A stretch of 64,000 nucleotides of DNA from NCBI GenBank assembly GCA_977006965.1, contig OZ345384.1, forward strand, positions 1,798,001-1,862,000, read 5' to 3'. The DNA comes from Phymatolithon calcareum. Its lineage: Eukaryota > Rhodophyta > Florideophyceae > Hapalidiales. A model generated the notes under the pieces. That model was not told the origin of the DNA and did not search any database. It worked only from the letters and a program-made list of their open reading frames with translations. The translations under genes and the position numbers were made by a program. Shown piece by piece: positions 22,201 to 33,612 of the stretch. Positions within the stretch are counted from its first letter, which is position 1. Each line of letters begins with the position of its first letter.

Positions 22201-23263
22201 CAGCTGTTTATTCTGAACGAAAACCACTCCAAAGTTGTCCTGCTCATTGCAAAGGTAGTTGACGATCTACTCTTCGCCGGAAGTCCAAAAGAAATTCAAA
22301 GACGCTATTTCTATGCGCTTTATAATTGGTCGCTTCGTCGCAGAGCGCAAATTGCTGTTCAATAGGCTGTTGATTGAGCAATCTGACGACTATAGTGTCC
22401 GTGTTTTCCATGATCGAGTTCATGAGCGCAATATCTCCATTGGACATTCCGCGAACTCGTCGAAAGCAGCACGAAGATTTATGTACTCCCGCTGAGCTCA
22501 CGTATTTTCAAAGCCTCACAGGGAAGCTTAACTACATTGGACATGGATTTCTTCCTCAAGAATCACTTTCTTCCAGCAAACTCCAGCAGACTGTTGGAAG
22601 ACTTCGTGTCAAACACTTGAAGGAAGAAAACTCAGCGTTCCATCAACTTCGTCAGCTTCCACCAGGCTTCCTCTATAATTCGCTACCGACTCCTCTCCTC
22701 GGCTACTCATCTTTCCAGTCTATCTCGCTTCTTTCCTTCTCAGATGCCAGTACTGGAACATCCTCTTACGGCCAAACAGGATTTATCACAGGATTATATA
22801 TTCCCCATCATGACCACTCTGTATACCACGTTCTCGATTGGCACGGTTGCAAGCAGTCGCGGATATCGTTTCCTCCGTTGGCGCCGAAATACTTGCCGCT
22901 GCAGAGTCTGTAGACCGCTCGCTTCTGTTTGTGGAATGCATGTCGGCCATCATATCTCCGCACAAGCAAATTCCACTAGTTCTCACCGTCGATTCGTATG
23001 GTCTGCACTCCACGATCACTACGTTACACGAGGGTCGTGATTATCGTCTTCGTCCTACTGTATCTCGTCTTCGTGATTCATTTGAGGCTGGGGATATATA
23101 AGTTATGCAGTGGATACCTGGATCTCAGAATATAGCAGACGCGCTCACCAAAGTCAATCCTGTTGTTTTCAAAACATTGAACAACACAATGGTATCCGGA
23201 ATCCTCCCACACATGGCTTTATCCAAAGCGCACCGAACTATCTGTTCGCAATACAATTTGTAA
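19264..23263 (+). pseudogene. pol of copia element 1, heavily interrupted
   Basis: Domains in order: nucleocapsid knuckle (about 19517-19565); aspartic protease with VLDIGCPRSVG in place of the usual DTG/DSG (about 19770); integrase with QLDFMYV, SGDPEF (Asp at 20686) and SVESGN (Glu at 20788), a D-x33-E spacing; reverse transcriptase with DISGAHLQA (about 21998) and VDDLLFAG (Asp pair 22261-22266); RNase H with SFSDASTG, AEILAAAES and a terminal NIADALTK (about 23130). At least four frame changes and several stops interrupt it, so no single polyprotein can be made. Integrase upstream of RT fixes the copia class. Confidence 0.8.
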
Positions 23264-23350
23264 ATCTCTGCTAAACTCGTTATCACTATTTACGATTCAT
23301 AATCAACCAAACGCATTCGCACAACTACCTCATGCTCAAATCTCCCCCAC

Positions 23351-24546
23351 CTAGTCCGAGGCTCTCTTCCTCTTTTTCCGATTCCGGGGCCTGTTTCGCT
23401 GCCCTGTTACCATCGTAATCATCCGCACCTCTTCGATGTAATCGAACCTGACGCCGTCTCCGAGACATGCCATCAACGCCTGAGGACTAAGATTCAAGGC
23501 ACAGCGCTCCATGCCGTCGAAAATCAGTTTCCTGTTGGCATCAATAACCACCATGTGGTTCTCAAATCCTGTACCACGCAGAGATATGAGGAATATGCCG
23601 CCTTTTTGCTGCATGAGACAGTTCGGACTTGGGTCCACAAGTCCGGGCACATGAACCAGCGAGTATCTTCCCACTGCGTTCGAAAACCATTTGGACAGGT
23701 CTCCTAGATCACGAACACGCAGCTCCGGCACCCTACCATGCAGCACACTCCGCATCACGTCATCGGCGTCTTCCTTTTTCCCAACCGTACTTATCCCATT
23801 CAGTACTGCTGCCAGTACGCATGTCGTGTCTCCTCCAGTTCGGTAGAGCACCGGGTGTCCCACACGGTAATACGACTTCGCTTCTCTACTCACCCATCGA
23901 CTTCCTGGCCGATCAAATCTCAATGATCGTCCTTTGTTGGCTACACACCAGCGGTCCACGGCGTCCACACAGAGGTACATCGGGTCAGATTCCAGGATCA
24001 CTACCCCTTCGTCTGTGACGCGGTGTGCACGAGCCACTTTTCTTCCAATTCCGAGAGGAACGCCGGCGATGTTCTCCATTTCCATCGTATGGAGAAGAAT
24101 AGGATACCACTTTTGGCCCTTTTGTCCGCAGACGCGTAATACCGACCTTCACTCTCCCCTTCGGCCTGACCATCGGAGAATTTGATACGCCGGAACGCCC
24201 AGCTCGCGGCACTACCGGATCGCCCATCATCTTGCTCTAGAACCCCCCAGCGCGCGGCTTCTGCCATCCTCATCCAGCGTTGGGGCCTTCTCTTGCACCA
24301 GCGGTAGATCCCCGGACCAAAAACGTCAATGAAGTCCGTTTCATCCAGGGATCTCGGATCGAGCCTTTTGTGGTCGAAGCAGAACCGTAGTCCTCCTTCC
24401 CTGTGTGGCTCGACCCAACACGCCCTGATTTCGTACACTTTCGCGGCCACCGCATACTTGACCTCCCGGGTAGCCTTTCTCGCGCTCTCCGACCTTAGCG
24501 CTCTCCCGCCACTGGACTTCTTCGCTTTCTGTTTTGTGTTCGCCAT
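23351..24546 (-). pseudogene. Opposite-strand accessory ORF of copia element 1 (cysteine-protease-like)
   Basis: Two overlapping minus-strand frames, 24546-24001 (181 aa) and 24085-23351 (244 aa), look like one gene split by a single frameshift in an AAAAGGGCC run near 24105; switching there continues naturally as GQKWYPILLHT. The first half is basic at its N-terminus and not recognised. In the second, GGDTTCVLAAVLNG (Cys89), ENHMVVIDANRKLIFDG (His177, Asp182 or Asp190) has the Cys-His-Asp order of papain-fold peptidases, and the D-x2-C start recalls OTU proteases. It ends in a basic NRPRNRKKRKR tail. A CTATATAAA box lies about 100 bp upstream of the ATG on the same strand. The protease reading is inference from motifs. 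Confidence 0.55.
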
Positions 24547-24647
24547 AGTGCGACCGACTATCTAACAACTGGAGGGGGTTTGTGGGGTTCAAGGCACGAG
24601 CTGGCTGATCCGTTGCCCAGAGTTTGAGGACTGCTGGTCAAGGAGGG

Positions 24648-24656
24648 TTTATATAG
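24648..24656 (-). promoter_or_regulatory. TATA box for the opposite-strand ORF
   Basis: CTATATAAA on the minus strand lies 102-110 bp before ATG 24546, at a plausible distance for transcription independent of the LTR. Confidence 0.45.
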
Positions 24657-24659
24657 ACT

Positions 24660-25600
24660 AGAAATAGAACCATAGCCAAGAGTCTAAACAAAGGGGTGTG
24701 TCGACACTAATGTGAAGAGACACACGGGACAAATAGATAGCTAAACACAATTGGTCTAACGTCAACATGGTGAAGGGAGATACTAATGGCAGGATATCAT
24801 TGGCCACAGTAGTAATCGGCAATGAGGAAGCCGTTGAGGTGCAATGGCGGTTGCTCATTGGTCACAACGATGAGGAGTAAGACGAGGAACTATAGAAGGC
24901 GGAGAATGGCTAAAAATGATGGACTTGAGAGAGGCTCTTCAAAAGCGCTCCACGCTCTTAGTGAGCGGCGGCGCGCGGTCACGCGTGACAGTCTCATATC
25001 TGTCACGCTAGGGTAATTACAATACAATTATAGGATAGTAATTGTAATTGGTCTTGGCCGAGGTAACAGTGACATGATGTATGATTGATTGTGAAGTGAC
25101 GTGTAACGTGTGACTGAGGAACCGTAACGAGGAAGAATAGAGTATGATTGATCAACGGAGTAACAATATGATGGGATTGTATAATACTGACTATGTTTCT
25201 GTGGTTGATAAGGGGTGTTGATCACATCACATGAGTGACGTGAGTGACTGTTCGTCACAGGGTTGCGGGCTGACCGTCGGTATCAAAGATCTCTCGCTAG
25301 CACATCCCACTCCACGCGCTCCAGTGGTAGTTATCGTGAAGCAACGAACGCAGATTGCTCGAAGTCCACAGCAAGCACGCCGCTTTCGCTCACGCTCAAC
25401 TTCGCGTCGCGTACGTCGCTCTGTGTTGCTTGCTTGCGTGTATGTCGGTGCTTTTCACTTGCGTGCGTTCGAAGGTCGGCTTGCTCTGTTGAGTTGTGAT
25501 TTTGGCACTGTCCTGCCTTAATCACCAATTTGATCATTTCTCACACGTGTCGCTCCACGTGTATAATTTTCCCGCCATTTCTGGGAAACCCCCGAAATAA
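24660..25600. other. Non-coding internal region of copia element 1
   Basis: Between the antisense ORF promoter and the polypurine tract. Short frames only; none has domain signal. Confidence 0.5.
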
Positions 25601-25602
25601 CG

Positions 25603-25614
25603 CCAAGAGGGGTG
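25603..25614 (+). promoter_or_regulatory. Polypurine tract of copia element 1
   Basis: CAAGAGGGGTG, purine-rich, abuts the 3' LTR as expected for plus-strand priming. Confidence 0.6.
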
Positions 25615-25890
25615 GGTCGCATCATAATGCCTACACGTGTAGCATCGCATCCTCCTATTCGCTATTGGTCACTATATGGCCAATCACATTCTTCCACATT
25701 TCCCTTTGTAATCTCCCGAAGATTCCCAGCAGTAAAAGGAGGAGTCCAGACAGAAGAGTAAGAACAACGGTCTGGGGGGTATTTTCGTACCCTTTCGTTT
25801 TGCCATCCGTGCGCGCGCTCTCCTCACTCCAACACAGCCTTCCGATACAGGCGCTCGATACCGCACGTACACGTCGTACTACCTACTACA
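25615..25890 (+). repeat. 3' LTR of copia element 1
   Basis: 276 bp, about 98% identical to the 5' LTR. The expected first T has become G. Its CCAAT/TATA block is intact and points at NLR2. Confidence 0.9.
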
Positions 25891-26058
25891 AGGTTGTGTG
25901 ATCGTAGACAGCGTTTCTCCACTTCGGCGGAAGCCCCCGAGCTGCTCTGCGAGCAGCAACGCTGCCTACAGTACTGTTCCTCTACCGACTCTACCGCTTC
26001 CGCCGCTTTTGCCGCTTCCGCCGAACCAGCTGCAGTGCACCGTGTAGGCAACGTCGAC

Positions 26059-29000
26059 ATGGAAATTGTCGGCGGCGGATCGTCCGTAATTGGCATCATC
26101 GCGCAAGTGCGTTATGCTGTAAATAGCATCAAGTCGCGAATTGGCAACGTTAAGCGTGGACGAGGCACCTTCCAAGGGTTGACGGATGATCTGGACAAGT
26201 TGATGGGACAAATAGGAGCTGTGGAGACATATGTTGGATCGGCGCCAGCGTCCGCCCCTACTCGCATCCGTTCTGCCTTTCTGGAAGACGTTAAGGCCGT
26301 GCGCGATATTCTGAATCAATGCAACTCTACGTTGGAGGAAGGTTGCAGAAATGCTTTTAAGGGAAGTGCAGGTGGTGCATCTTCTAAAGTCAAGTCTTTG
26401 TTTCGGCGAATAACCCGAGCCACAGCTTTAAGCGAGACCATGAAGGACATGCAACAGCAAGTGCAAATCGCATCGACAAAGCTGGAAAATGTGATTGGAA
26501 CGTTCGTGACAGAAGAGAACATTCAAGAACGACATGATGTGGTTGTAAGCAGGTTCGACAACATGGAAGAGAACATTGATGTGGTTGTAACCAAGCTTGA
26601 CAACATGGGAATGAGCGGTAGTGAGAAAGAAGAGTATCGAGTGGGAGCAAGCACGCCGGCACTCCCCCTAGGCACAATCCTGAACTTTGATGCAAAGGAT
26701 GAAGATGGAAAGCCGTGTACTCCCGAAGGAGAGTTGAAGGAATCCATTTTATCGCTGGACTCTTCGTCCACAGTGACTGCGGCGACTGGAGTGATTACGC
26801 CTGCGCACGGTGTCCTCGGAATGGCGGGAGTTGGGAAGACAATTGCATTGCAGGGACTGGCGTTTGATAGCGACATTCGCAGACGTTTTCCGCAAGGAAT
26901 TCAATACATGGCTCTCGGTCAAAAAGCAACGTTCCTAACGGCAAGAGGAGGAATCGCGAGAATAATGCGTCATACGGGGGCGTCGGTTGCTGCGTCTGCA
27001 GTGGAGCAATGCGAGTCTCTCCCGGAAGTTATTGATTACGCGGTGGCGTGGTTTGATGGGAAAATTTGTCTTTTTCTTGTGGACGACCTGTGGCCTACGG
27101 ACGAGAACGAAACCGGGTTGTTGCGTGATATTAGCCAGCTGTTGAGGAGCTGTGCGGGCAGCCGGATGGCAATAACGACTAGGAGCACATATATAGCGTA
27201 CTCTGCTGGACGCCGTGTGGACTTTTCGCCAAGAGATGCACTCGGGGACGTGTCTGTGAGGATGTTTATGACACACGCGAAACAAGATGTTGCGAAGTAC
27301 GGGCTTGCAGAACTCACCGGCGACCTGAGAATAAGTGTTGAGAGGATCCTAAAGCGTTGCGGCGGGTTGCCGATAGCGCTGGGAGTTGCAGGAAGCGCAG
27401 TGGGCTTCCTCGCAAGTGAAGATGGAGATTTTGAAGGTGCATGTGGTGAGTATGCTTCACTGTTGGAGAAAGAGAGCATTGAACTTGGCGAAAAGCAAGG
27501 CCCAGGAGGCCGGAGCTTGAACGCAGAACTCATCCTGAGCCTTAAAATCGTGGAAGCTGGATTTGTAAAGCTGCAGAGAACATATGGTGTCGTGGTGGAC
27601 CACACGATCGCCGATCTGTACACAAGTCTGTGCGTGGTGTGAAACCAGGGTTGGGTTCCAATGTCAGTCTTGAGCCGAATGTGGAAGGTGGACAAGGCTT
27701 TTGTTTTGGCAGTCGTGCGCCTTCTCAGCGGGTTGAGTCTTTGCAAGCTGACGTTTCGGGAAGATGGAGAAGGTCGGGGGAAAGAAGGTGGTGTTATGCT
27801 GCACGATCTACAATTGGACTTTTGTAGACGACAGGCGGAAATAGTGAAGACAAGTTCGGTATGGCACGTACAACTTCTGAACGGATATCTGGCACCGGAA
27901 GCGAGCACATGTGAAGATTCAATGATTGCAGATCAAGGTGATTCATTTGAACGAAAGTTGTTGGAGGAGAAACCGAGACCGTGGTGGTCCGTGGGAGAGG
28001 ACGGATATATTGTTGTGGAGCTTGGGAGACACCTGATGTGTGCAGATTTGATGATGGAGCTTGGTGCTCTTTTGTTGGATTCGCGTTGGACATATGCACG
28101 TGGTAAGATGGGTGGGATGTTGGCACTGAAATCGGAGTTTGACTGTCTGCTGAGGCTTGGGGACGAAGTTATTCCACGAAGAGTGAGACGGAGCTTCGAA
28201 TTGCTTTGGAAAGCGATACAATTGTCGTGGGGAGGAGTAACGGAAGGACAGCGACCGTTTCTGTTGCAAGTGTGCGGACGGCTGTTCAATATAAGGAAGG
28301 AGAACGCCGTTGTTGACGCGTACTTGAAAAGCGTGGAATCGTACACACCAAAGCCGTATTTGCGACCGGTGAACGCATTTTTCCCAGATCCGGGCAACGC
28401 GCAGATCATGGAGATCGCCGTGCGAGGAAGGTGCCGGGCTATTGATTGTTCTCCGTGTGGACGTTTTGTCGCATCTGGAGCAGGCAGAGATGTTGTAGTC
28501 GCAGATGCGTCGACGGGTGACATAGTGAAGCGGCTGAAAGGACACACTGATGATGTAATATGCGTATCGTTTGCTGGTGCATCAAATACAATTGTGTCTG
28601 GGTCGATGGACAAATCGATTGCTGTGTGGGAATGGGAGACATGTGAGTCGCCAGTGCGTGTTCTCGAAGGGCACAGCGATAGGGTGAGGGACGCTGCTGT
28701 GAGTAGCGATGGGGAGAAGATATTTTCGTGCGCTCTGGATGGTACGTTAAGGGTTTGGGAGATGAGCAGCGGTGCACAGATTGGAGAATTCCTACAGCAG
28801 TGCCTTGTTTGGTGTATCGCGGTTTCGAATGACGACCAATCGGTTGCAATCGGTCTGGAGGATGGAACACTGAAAGTACTGGACGTTTGCACGGGGAATT
28901 CTATTTTCGAAGATGCGGACGCGCACGGGGATGGCATAACTTCTGTTGCATTCAGTGGGACGGACGAACGGTTGGTGACGGGATCATATGACTTTACAAT

Positions 29001-30111
29001 TCGTGTATGGGACACAAGCTCACGGACGAGTATCGGTGAGCCGTTTGAAGGACACACGAATAATGTGATGTGTGTTAGATTCAGTCCCGATGGACGTCAA
29101 ATTGCATCAGTATCTGATGATGGCTCTGTTCGGTTGTGGGACGCCAACAGTGGGAGAAGTGTGTGGACATCTGCAAGTGTGCACGGCTACGTGAAAAGTG
29201 TTGCGTTTTCTCCTAATGGGGGAACCATAATTTCCGGGTCTGTAGATGGCACTGTTCGCGTTTGGGACACACGCGTGGAAGCAGAAGCGAGTGAGTTTGA
29301 ATATGGACATTCCGCACGGGTGGAGGGCGTTTCGTTAAGTCATGACGGTCTTCGAATTGCGTCTGCGTCGAGAGATGGAACGGTACGTTTGTGGGACTCG
29401 GGTACGGGCAATCAGATTGGTGGCGCAATGGAAGGGCACACAGGTGAGGTGTATTGTGTTTCGTTCAGTCATGACGGGCGACAGGTGGCCTCCTGTTCAG
29501 ATGACGAAACTGTTCGAGTGTGGAACGTAGAGACGTGTAATCAAGTTGGGAACGCTCTTCGAGGTCACGAAAGTTGGGTGATATGTGTTTCGTTCAGCTC
29601 GGATGGTCAACGAATCGTTTCGGGATCTAATGACAATACTGTTCGCATTTGGGACGTCGAATCAGGAATGCAAATGGGGGTTGCCTTGAAAGGGCACGAG
29701 ACGTTTGTTGTGGCGGTATCTGAAAGTGGTGACGGATCGCACGTTGTGTCTCGAGACGAGGATGGTGTAGTCATTATTTGGAATCGAGACACGCGAAATT
29801 GTGTTTGGAAATCGGGCCAAGTCAGAGACACTAAATATGAAGTGACGGACAAGGAAGCAGAGGAGATTATTCGGAGTTGTGGACAGCAAACGCCGCATGT
29901 ATGGCCGGATTCTTTCCCCGCATATATGGCAGAAGCATACAGCCGTGATTACTCGGTTTACGCGAACGTACCCGCAGAAGACACGCTGCTTGGGGATTTC
30001 CCGCTTGCTGCTCGTCGCTCCTGGCAATACAATGAAGCAAGCAGAGTGTTTGTTGGTGGACTGCAGAGTGGGGCAGTCGCTATATGTCATTTAATTGTGA
30101 AAGATGAATAA
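26059..30111 (+). pseudogene. NB-ARC-WD40 receptor NLR2, one nonsense codon
   Basis: A full-length paralogue of NLR1 (1350 codons) in one frame from ATG 26059 to TAA 30111, with a single TGA at 27640-27642 where NLR1 and NLR3 have CGA (Arg). The substitution is a C-to-T change at a CpG. All NB-ARC motifs are kept: GMAGVGKT, CLFLVDDLW, GLPIALG, LHD. Eleven WD40 blades and the C-terminal tail match NLR1, with substitutions clustered at blade loops. One coiled-coil repeat is missing. A transcript would give a 527-residue protein with the N-terminal bundle and NB-ARC but no MHD region or WD40 sensor. The upstream flank is interrupted by the copia element. Confidence 0.88.
26536..26610 (+). repeat. 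Coiled-coil repeats in NLR2
   Basis: One full and one partial 42-bp unit, one unit fewer than NLR1. Confidence 0.8.
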
Positions 30112-30131
30112 ATAAAGACTGCAGCACCTCC

Positions 30132-33100
30132 TTTGATGCAAAAGATGAGGATGGAAAGCCGTGTACTCCCAAAGGAATGTTGAAGGAATCCATTTTATCG
30201 CTGGACTGTTCGTCCACAGTGACTGCGGCGACCGCAACGAGTACTGGTGGGGTCATTACGCCTGCGCACGGTGTGCTTGGAATGGCGGGAGTTGGGAAGA
30301 CAATTGCTTTGCAAGGACTTGCGTTTGATGACGACATTCGCAAGCGTTTTCCACACGGAGTTCAATACATGGCTCTCGGTCAAAAAGCAACGTTCCTAAC
30401 AACAAGAGGAGGAATCGCGAGAATAATGCGTCGTACGGGGGCGTCGGTTGCTGCGTCTGCAGTGGAGCAGTCCGAGTCGCTCCCGGAAGTTATTGATTAC
30501 GCGGTGGCGTGGTTTGATGGGAAAATCTGTCTTTTCTTGTGGACGACCTGTGGCCTACGGACGAGAACGAAACCGGGTTGTTGCGTGATATTAGCCAGCT
30601 GTTGAGGAGCTGTGCGGGCAGCCGGATGGCAATAACGACTAGGAGCACATATATAGCGTACTCTGCTGGACGCCGTGTGGACTTTTCGCCAAGAGATGCA
30701 CTCGGGGACGTGTCTGTGAGGATGTTTATGACACACGCGAAACAAGATGTTGCGAAGTACGGGCTTGCAGAACTCACCGGCGACCTGAGAATAAGTGTTG
30801 AGAGGATCCTAAAGCGTTGCGGCGGGTTGCCGATAGCGCTGGGAGTTGCAGGAAGCGCAGTGGGCTTCCTCGCAAGTGAAGATGGAGATTTTGAAGGTGC
30901 ATGTGGTGAGTATGCTTCACTGTTGGAGAAAGAGAGCATTGAACTTGGCGAAAAGCAAGGCCCAGGAGGCCGGAGCTTGAACGCAGAACTCATCCTGAGC
31001 CTTAAAATCGTGGAAGCTGGATTTGTAAAGCTGCAGAGAACATATGGTGTCGTGGTGGACCACACGATCGCCGATCTGTACACAAGTCTGTGCGTGGTGC
31101 GAAACCAGGGTTGGGTTCCAATGTCAGTCTTGAGCCGAATGTGGAAGGTGGACAAGGCTTTTGCTTTGGCAGTCGTGCGCCTTCTCAGCGGGTTGAGTCT
31201 TTGCAAGCTGACGTTTCGGGAAGATGGAGAAGGTCGGGGGAAAGAAGGTGGTGTTATGCTGCACGATCTACAATTGGACTTTTGTAGACGACAGGCGGAA
31301 ATAGTGAAGACAAGTTCGGTATGGCACGTACAACTTCTGAACGGATATCTGGCACCGGAAGCGAGCACATGTGAAGATTCAATGATTGCAGATCAAGGTG
31401 ATTCATTTGAACGAAAGTTGTTGGAGGAGAAACCGAGACCGTGGTGGTCCGTGGGAGAGGACGGATATATTGTTGTGGAGCTTGGGAGACACCTGATGTG
31501 TGCAGATTTGATGATGGAGCTTGGTGCTCTTTTGTTGGATTCGCGTTGGACATATGCACGTGGTAAGATGGGTGGGATGTTGGCACTGAAATCGGAGTTT
31601 GACTGTCTGCTGAGGCTTGGGGACGAAGTTATTCCACGAAGAGTGAGACGGAGCTTCGAATTGCTTTGGAAAGCGATACAATTGTCGTGGGGAGGAGTAA
31701 CGGAAGGACAGCGACCGTTTCTGTTGCAAGTGTGCGGACGGCTGTTCAATATAAGGAAGGAGAACGCAGTTTTAGACGCGTACTTGAAAAGCGTGGAATT
31801 GCACACACCAAAGCCGTATTTGCGACCGGTGAACGCATTTTTCCCAGATCCGGGCAACGCCCAGATCATGGAGATCCCCGTGCGAGGAAGTTTCTGGACA
31901 GTTGATTGTTCTCCGTGTGGACGTTTTGTCGCATCTGGAGCAGACAGTGATGTTGTAGTCGCAGATGCGTCGACGGGTGACATAGTGAAGCGGCTGAAAG
32001 GACACACTGATGATGTAATATATGCGTATCGTTTGCTGCTGGATCAAAAACAATTGTGTCTGGGTCGGATGACAGATCGATCGCAGTGTGGGAATGGGAG
32101 ACATGTGAGTCGCCAGTGCGTGTTTTCGAAGGGCACAGCGCGTGGGTGAACGATGTTGCTGTGAGCAGCGATGGGGAGAAGATATTTTCGTGCTCTGAGG
32201 ATCGTACGTTAAGGATTTGGGAGGCGAGCAGCGGTGTACAGATTGGAGAATTCCTACAGCAGTGCCCTGTTTGGTGTGTCGCGGTTTCGAATGACGACCA
32301 ATCGGTTGCAATCGGTCTGGAGGATGGAGCACTGAAAGTTCTGGACGTTTGCACGGGGAATTCTATTTTCGAAGATGCGGACGCGCACGGTGATTGCATA
32401 CGTTCTGTTGCATTCAGTGGGACGGGCCAACGGTTGGTGACGGGGTCATGTGACAATACAATTCGTGTATGGGACACGGGGGCATGGACGAGTATCGGTG
32501 AGCCGTTTGAAGGACACACGGATTATGTGATGTGTGTTAGATTCAGTCCCGATGGACGTCAAGTCGCATCAGCATCTGATGATGGCAGTGTTCGGTTGTG
32601 GGACGCCAGCAGTGGGAGAAGTACGTGGACATCCGGAAGTGTGCACGGCTACGTGAAAAGTTTTGCGTTTTCTCCTAACGGGGGAATATTAATTTCCGGA
32701 TCTGAGAATGGTACTATTCACATTTGGGACACACGCGTGGAAGCGGAAGCGAGTGAGTTTGAATATGGACATTCCGCACGGGTGGAGGGCGTTTCGTTAA
32801 GTCATGACGGTCTTCGAATTGCGTCTGCGTCGAGAGATGGAACGGTACGTTTGTGGGACTCGGGTACGGGCAATCAGATTGGTGGCGCAATGGAAGGGCA
32901 CACAGATGAGGTGAATTGTGTTTCGTTCAGTCATGACGGGCGACAGGTGGTCTCCTGTTCAGATGACGAAACTGTTCGAGTGTGGAACGTAGAGACCGTG
33001 TAATCAAATTGGGAACGCTCTTCAAGGTCACAGAGATGGGGTGTACTGTGTTTCGTTCAGCTCGGATGGTCAACGAATCGTTTCGGGATCCTGGGACAAA

Positions 33101-33612
33101 ATTGTTCTCATTTGGGACGTCGAATCAGGAATGCAAATGGGGGTTGCCTTGAAAGGGCACGAGAAATTTGTTTGGGCGGTATCTGAAAGCGGTGACGGAT
33201 CGCACGTTCTGTCCCGAGACGATAATGACGTAGTCATGATTTGGAATCGAGACACGCGAAATTGTGTTTGGAAATCGGACCAAGGATCCGGTGATTCTCA
33301 AGATAAACGTCGAGCGAGCACGGCAGAGACACTAAATATGAAGTGACGAACAAGGAAGCGGAGGAGATTATTCGGAGTTGTGGACAGCAAACGTCGCATG
33401 TATGGCCGGGTTCTTTCCCCGCATATACGGCAGAAGCATACAGCCGTGATTACTCGGTTTACGCGAACGTACCCGCAGAAGACACGTTGCTTGGGAATTT
33501 CCCGTTCGCTCATCCTTTCTCCTGGCAGTACAATGAAGCAAGCAAAGTGTTTGTTGGTGGACTGCAGAGTGGGGCAGTCGCTATATGTCATTTAATTGTG
33601 AAAGATGAATAA
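30132..33612 (+). pseudogene. NB-ARC-WD40 receptor NLR3, truncated and frameshifted
   Basis: It begins abruptly 20 bp after the NLR2 stop, at the codon equivalent to NLR1 residue 224, so the N-terminal bundle and coiled coil are missing. Compared with NLR1 and NLR2 there are four indels: loss of one T in a T-run near 30532, gain of two bases near 32019, gain of one C near 32996, and loss of one G near 33304. The P-loop, Walker B, GLPIALG and WD40 text is otherwise preserved. From the first indel to about 31760 it is almost identical to NLR2 (two substitutions noticed in about 1.2 kb), but it keeps Arg where NLR2 has the stop. It ends with the same stop/AATAAA overlap as NLR1. Confidence 0.9.

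Larger units (their letters stand above)
18074..25890 (+). mobile_element. copia-type LTR retrotransposon 1
   Basis: Two 276-bp LTRs (18074-18349 and 25615-25890), ending in CA, enclose gag, protease, integrase, reverse transcriptase and RNase H in the order that defines Ty1/copia. AGGTT at 18069-18073 and 25891-25895 is the 5-bp target duplication. It sits in the 5' flank of NLR2, about 168 bp before that start codon. The LTRs differ at about 5 of 276 positions, yet the coding part has many stops and frameshifts. About 2.3 kb lie between RNase H and the 3' LTR and hold an opposite-strand frame. Confidence 0.93.
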
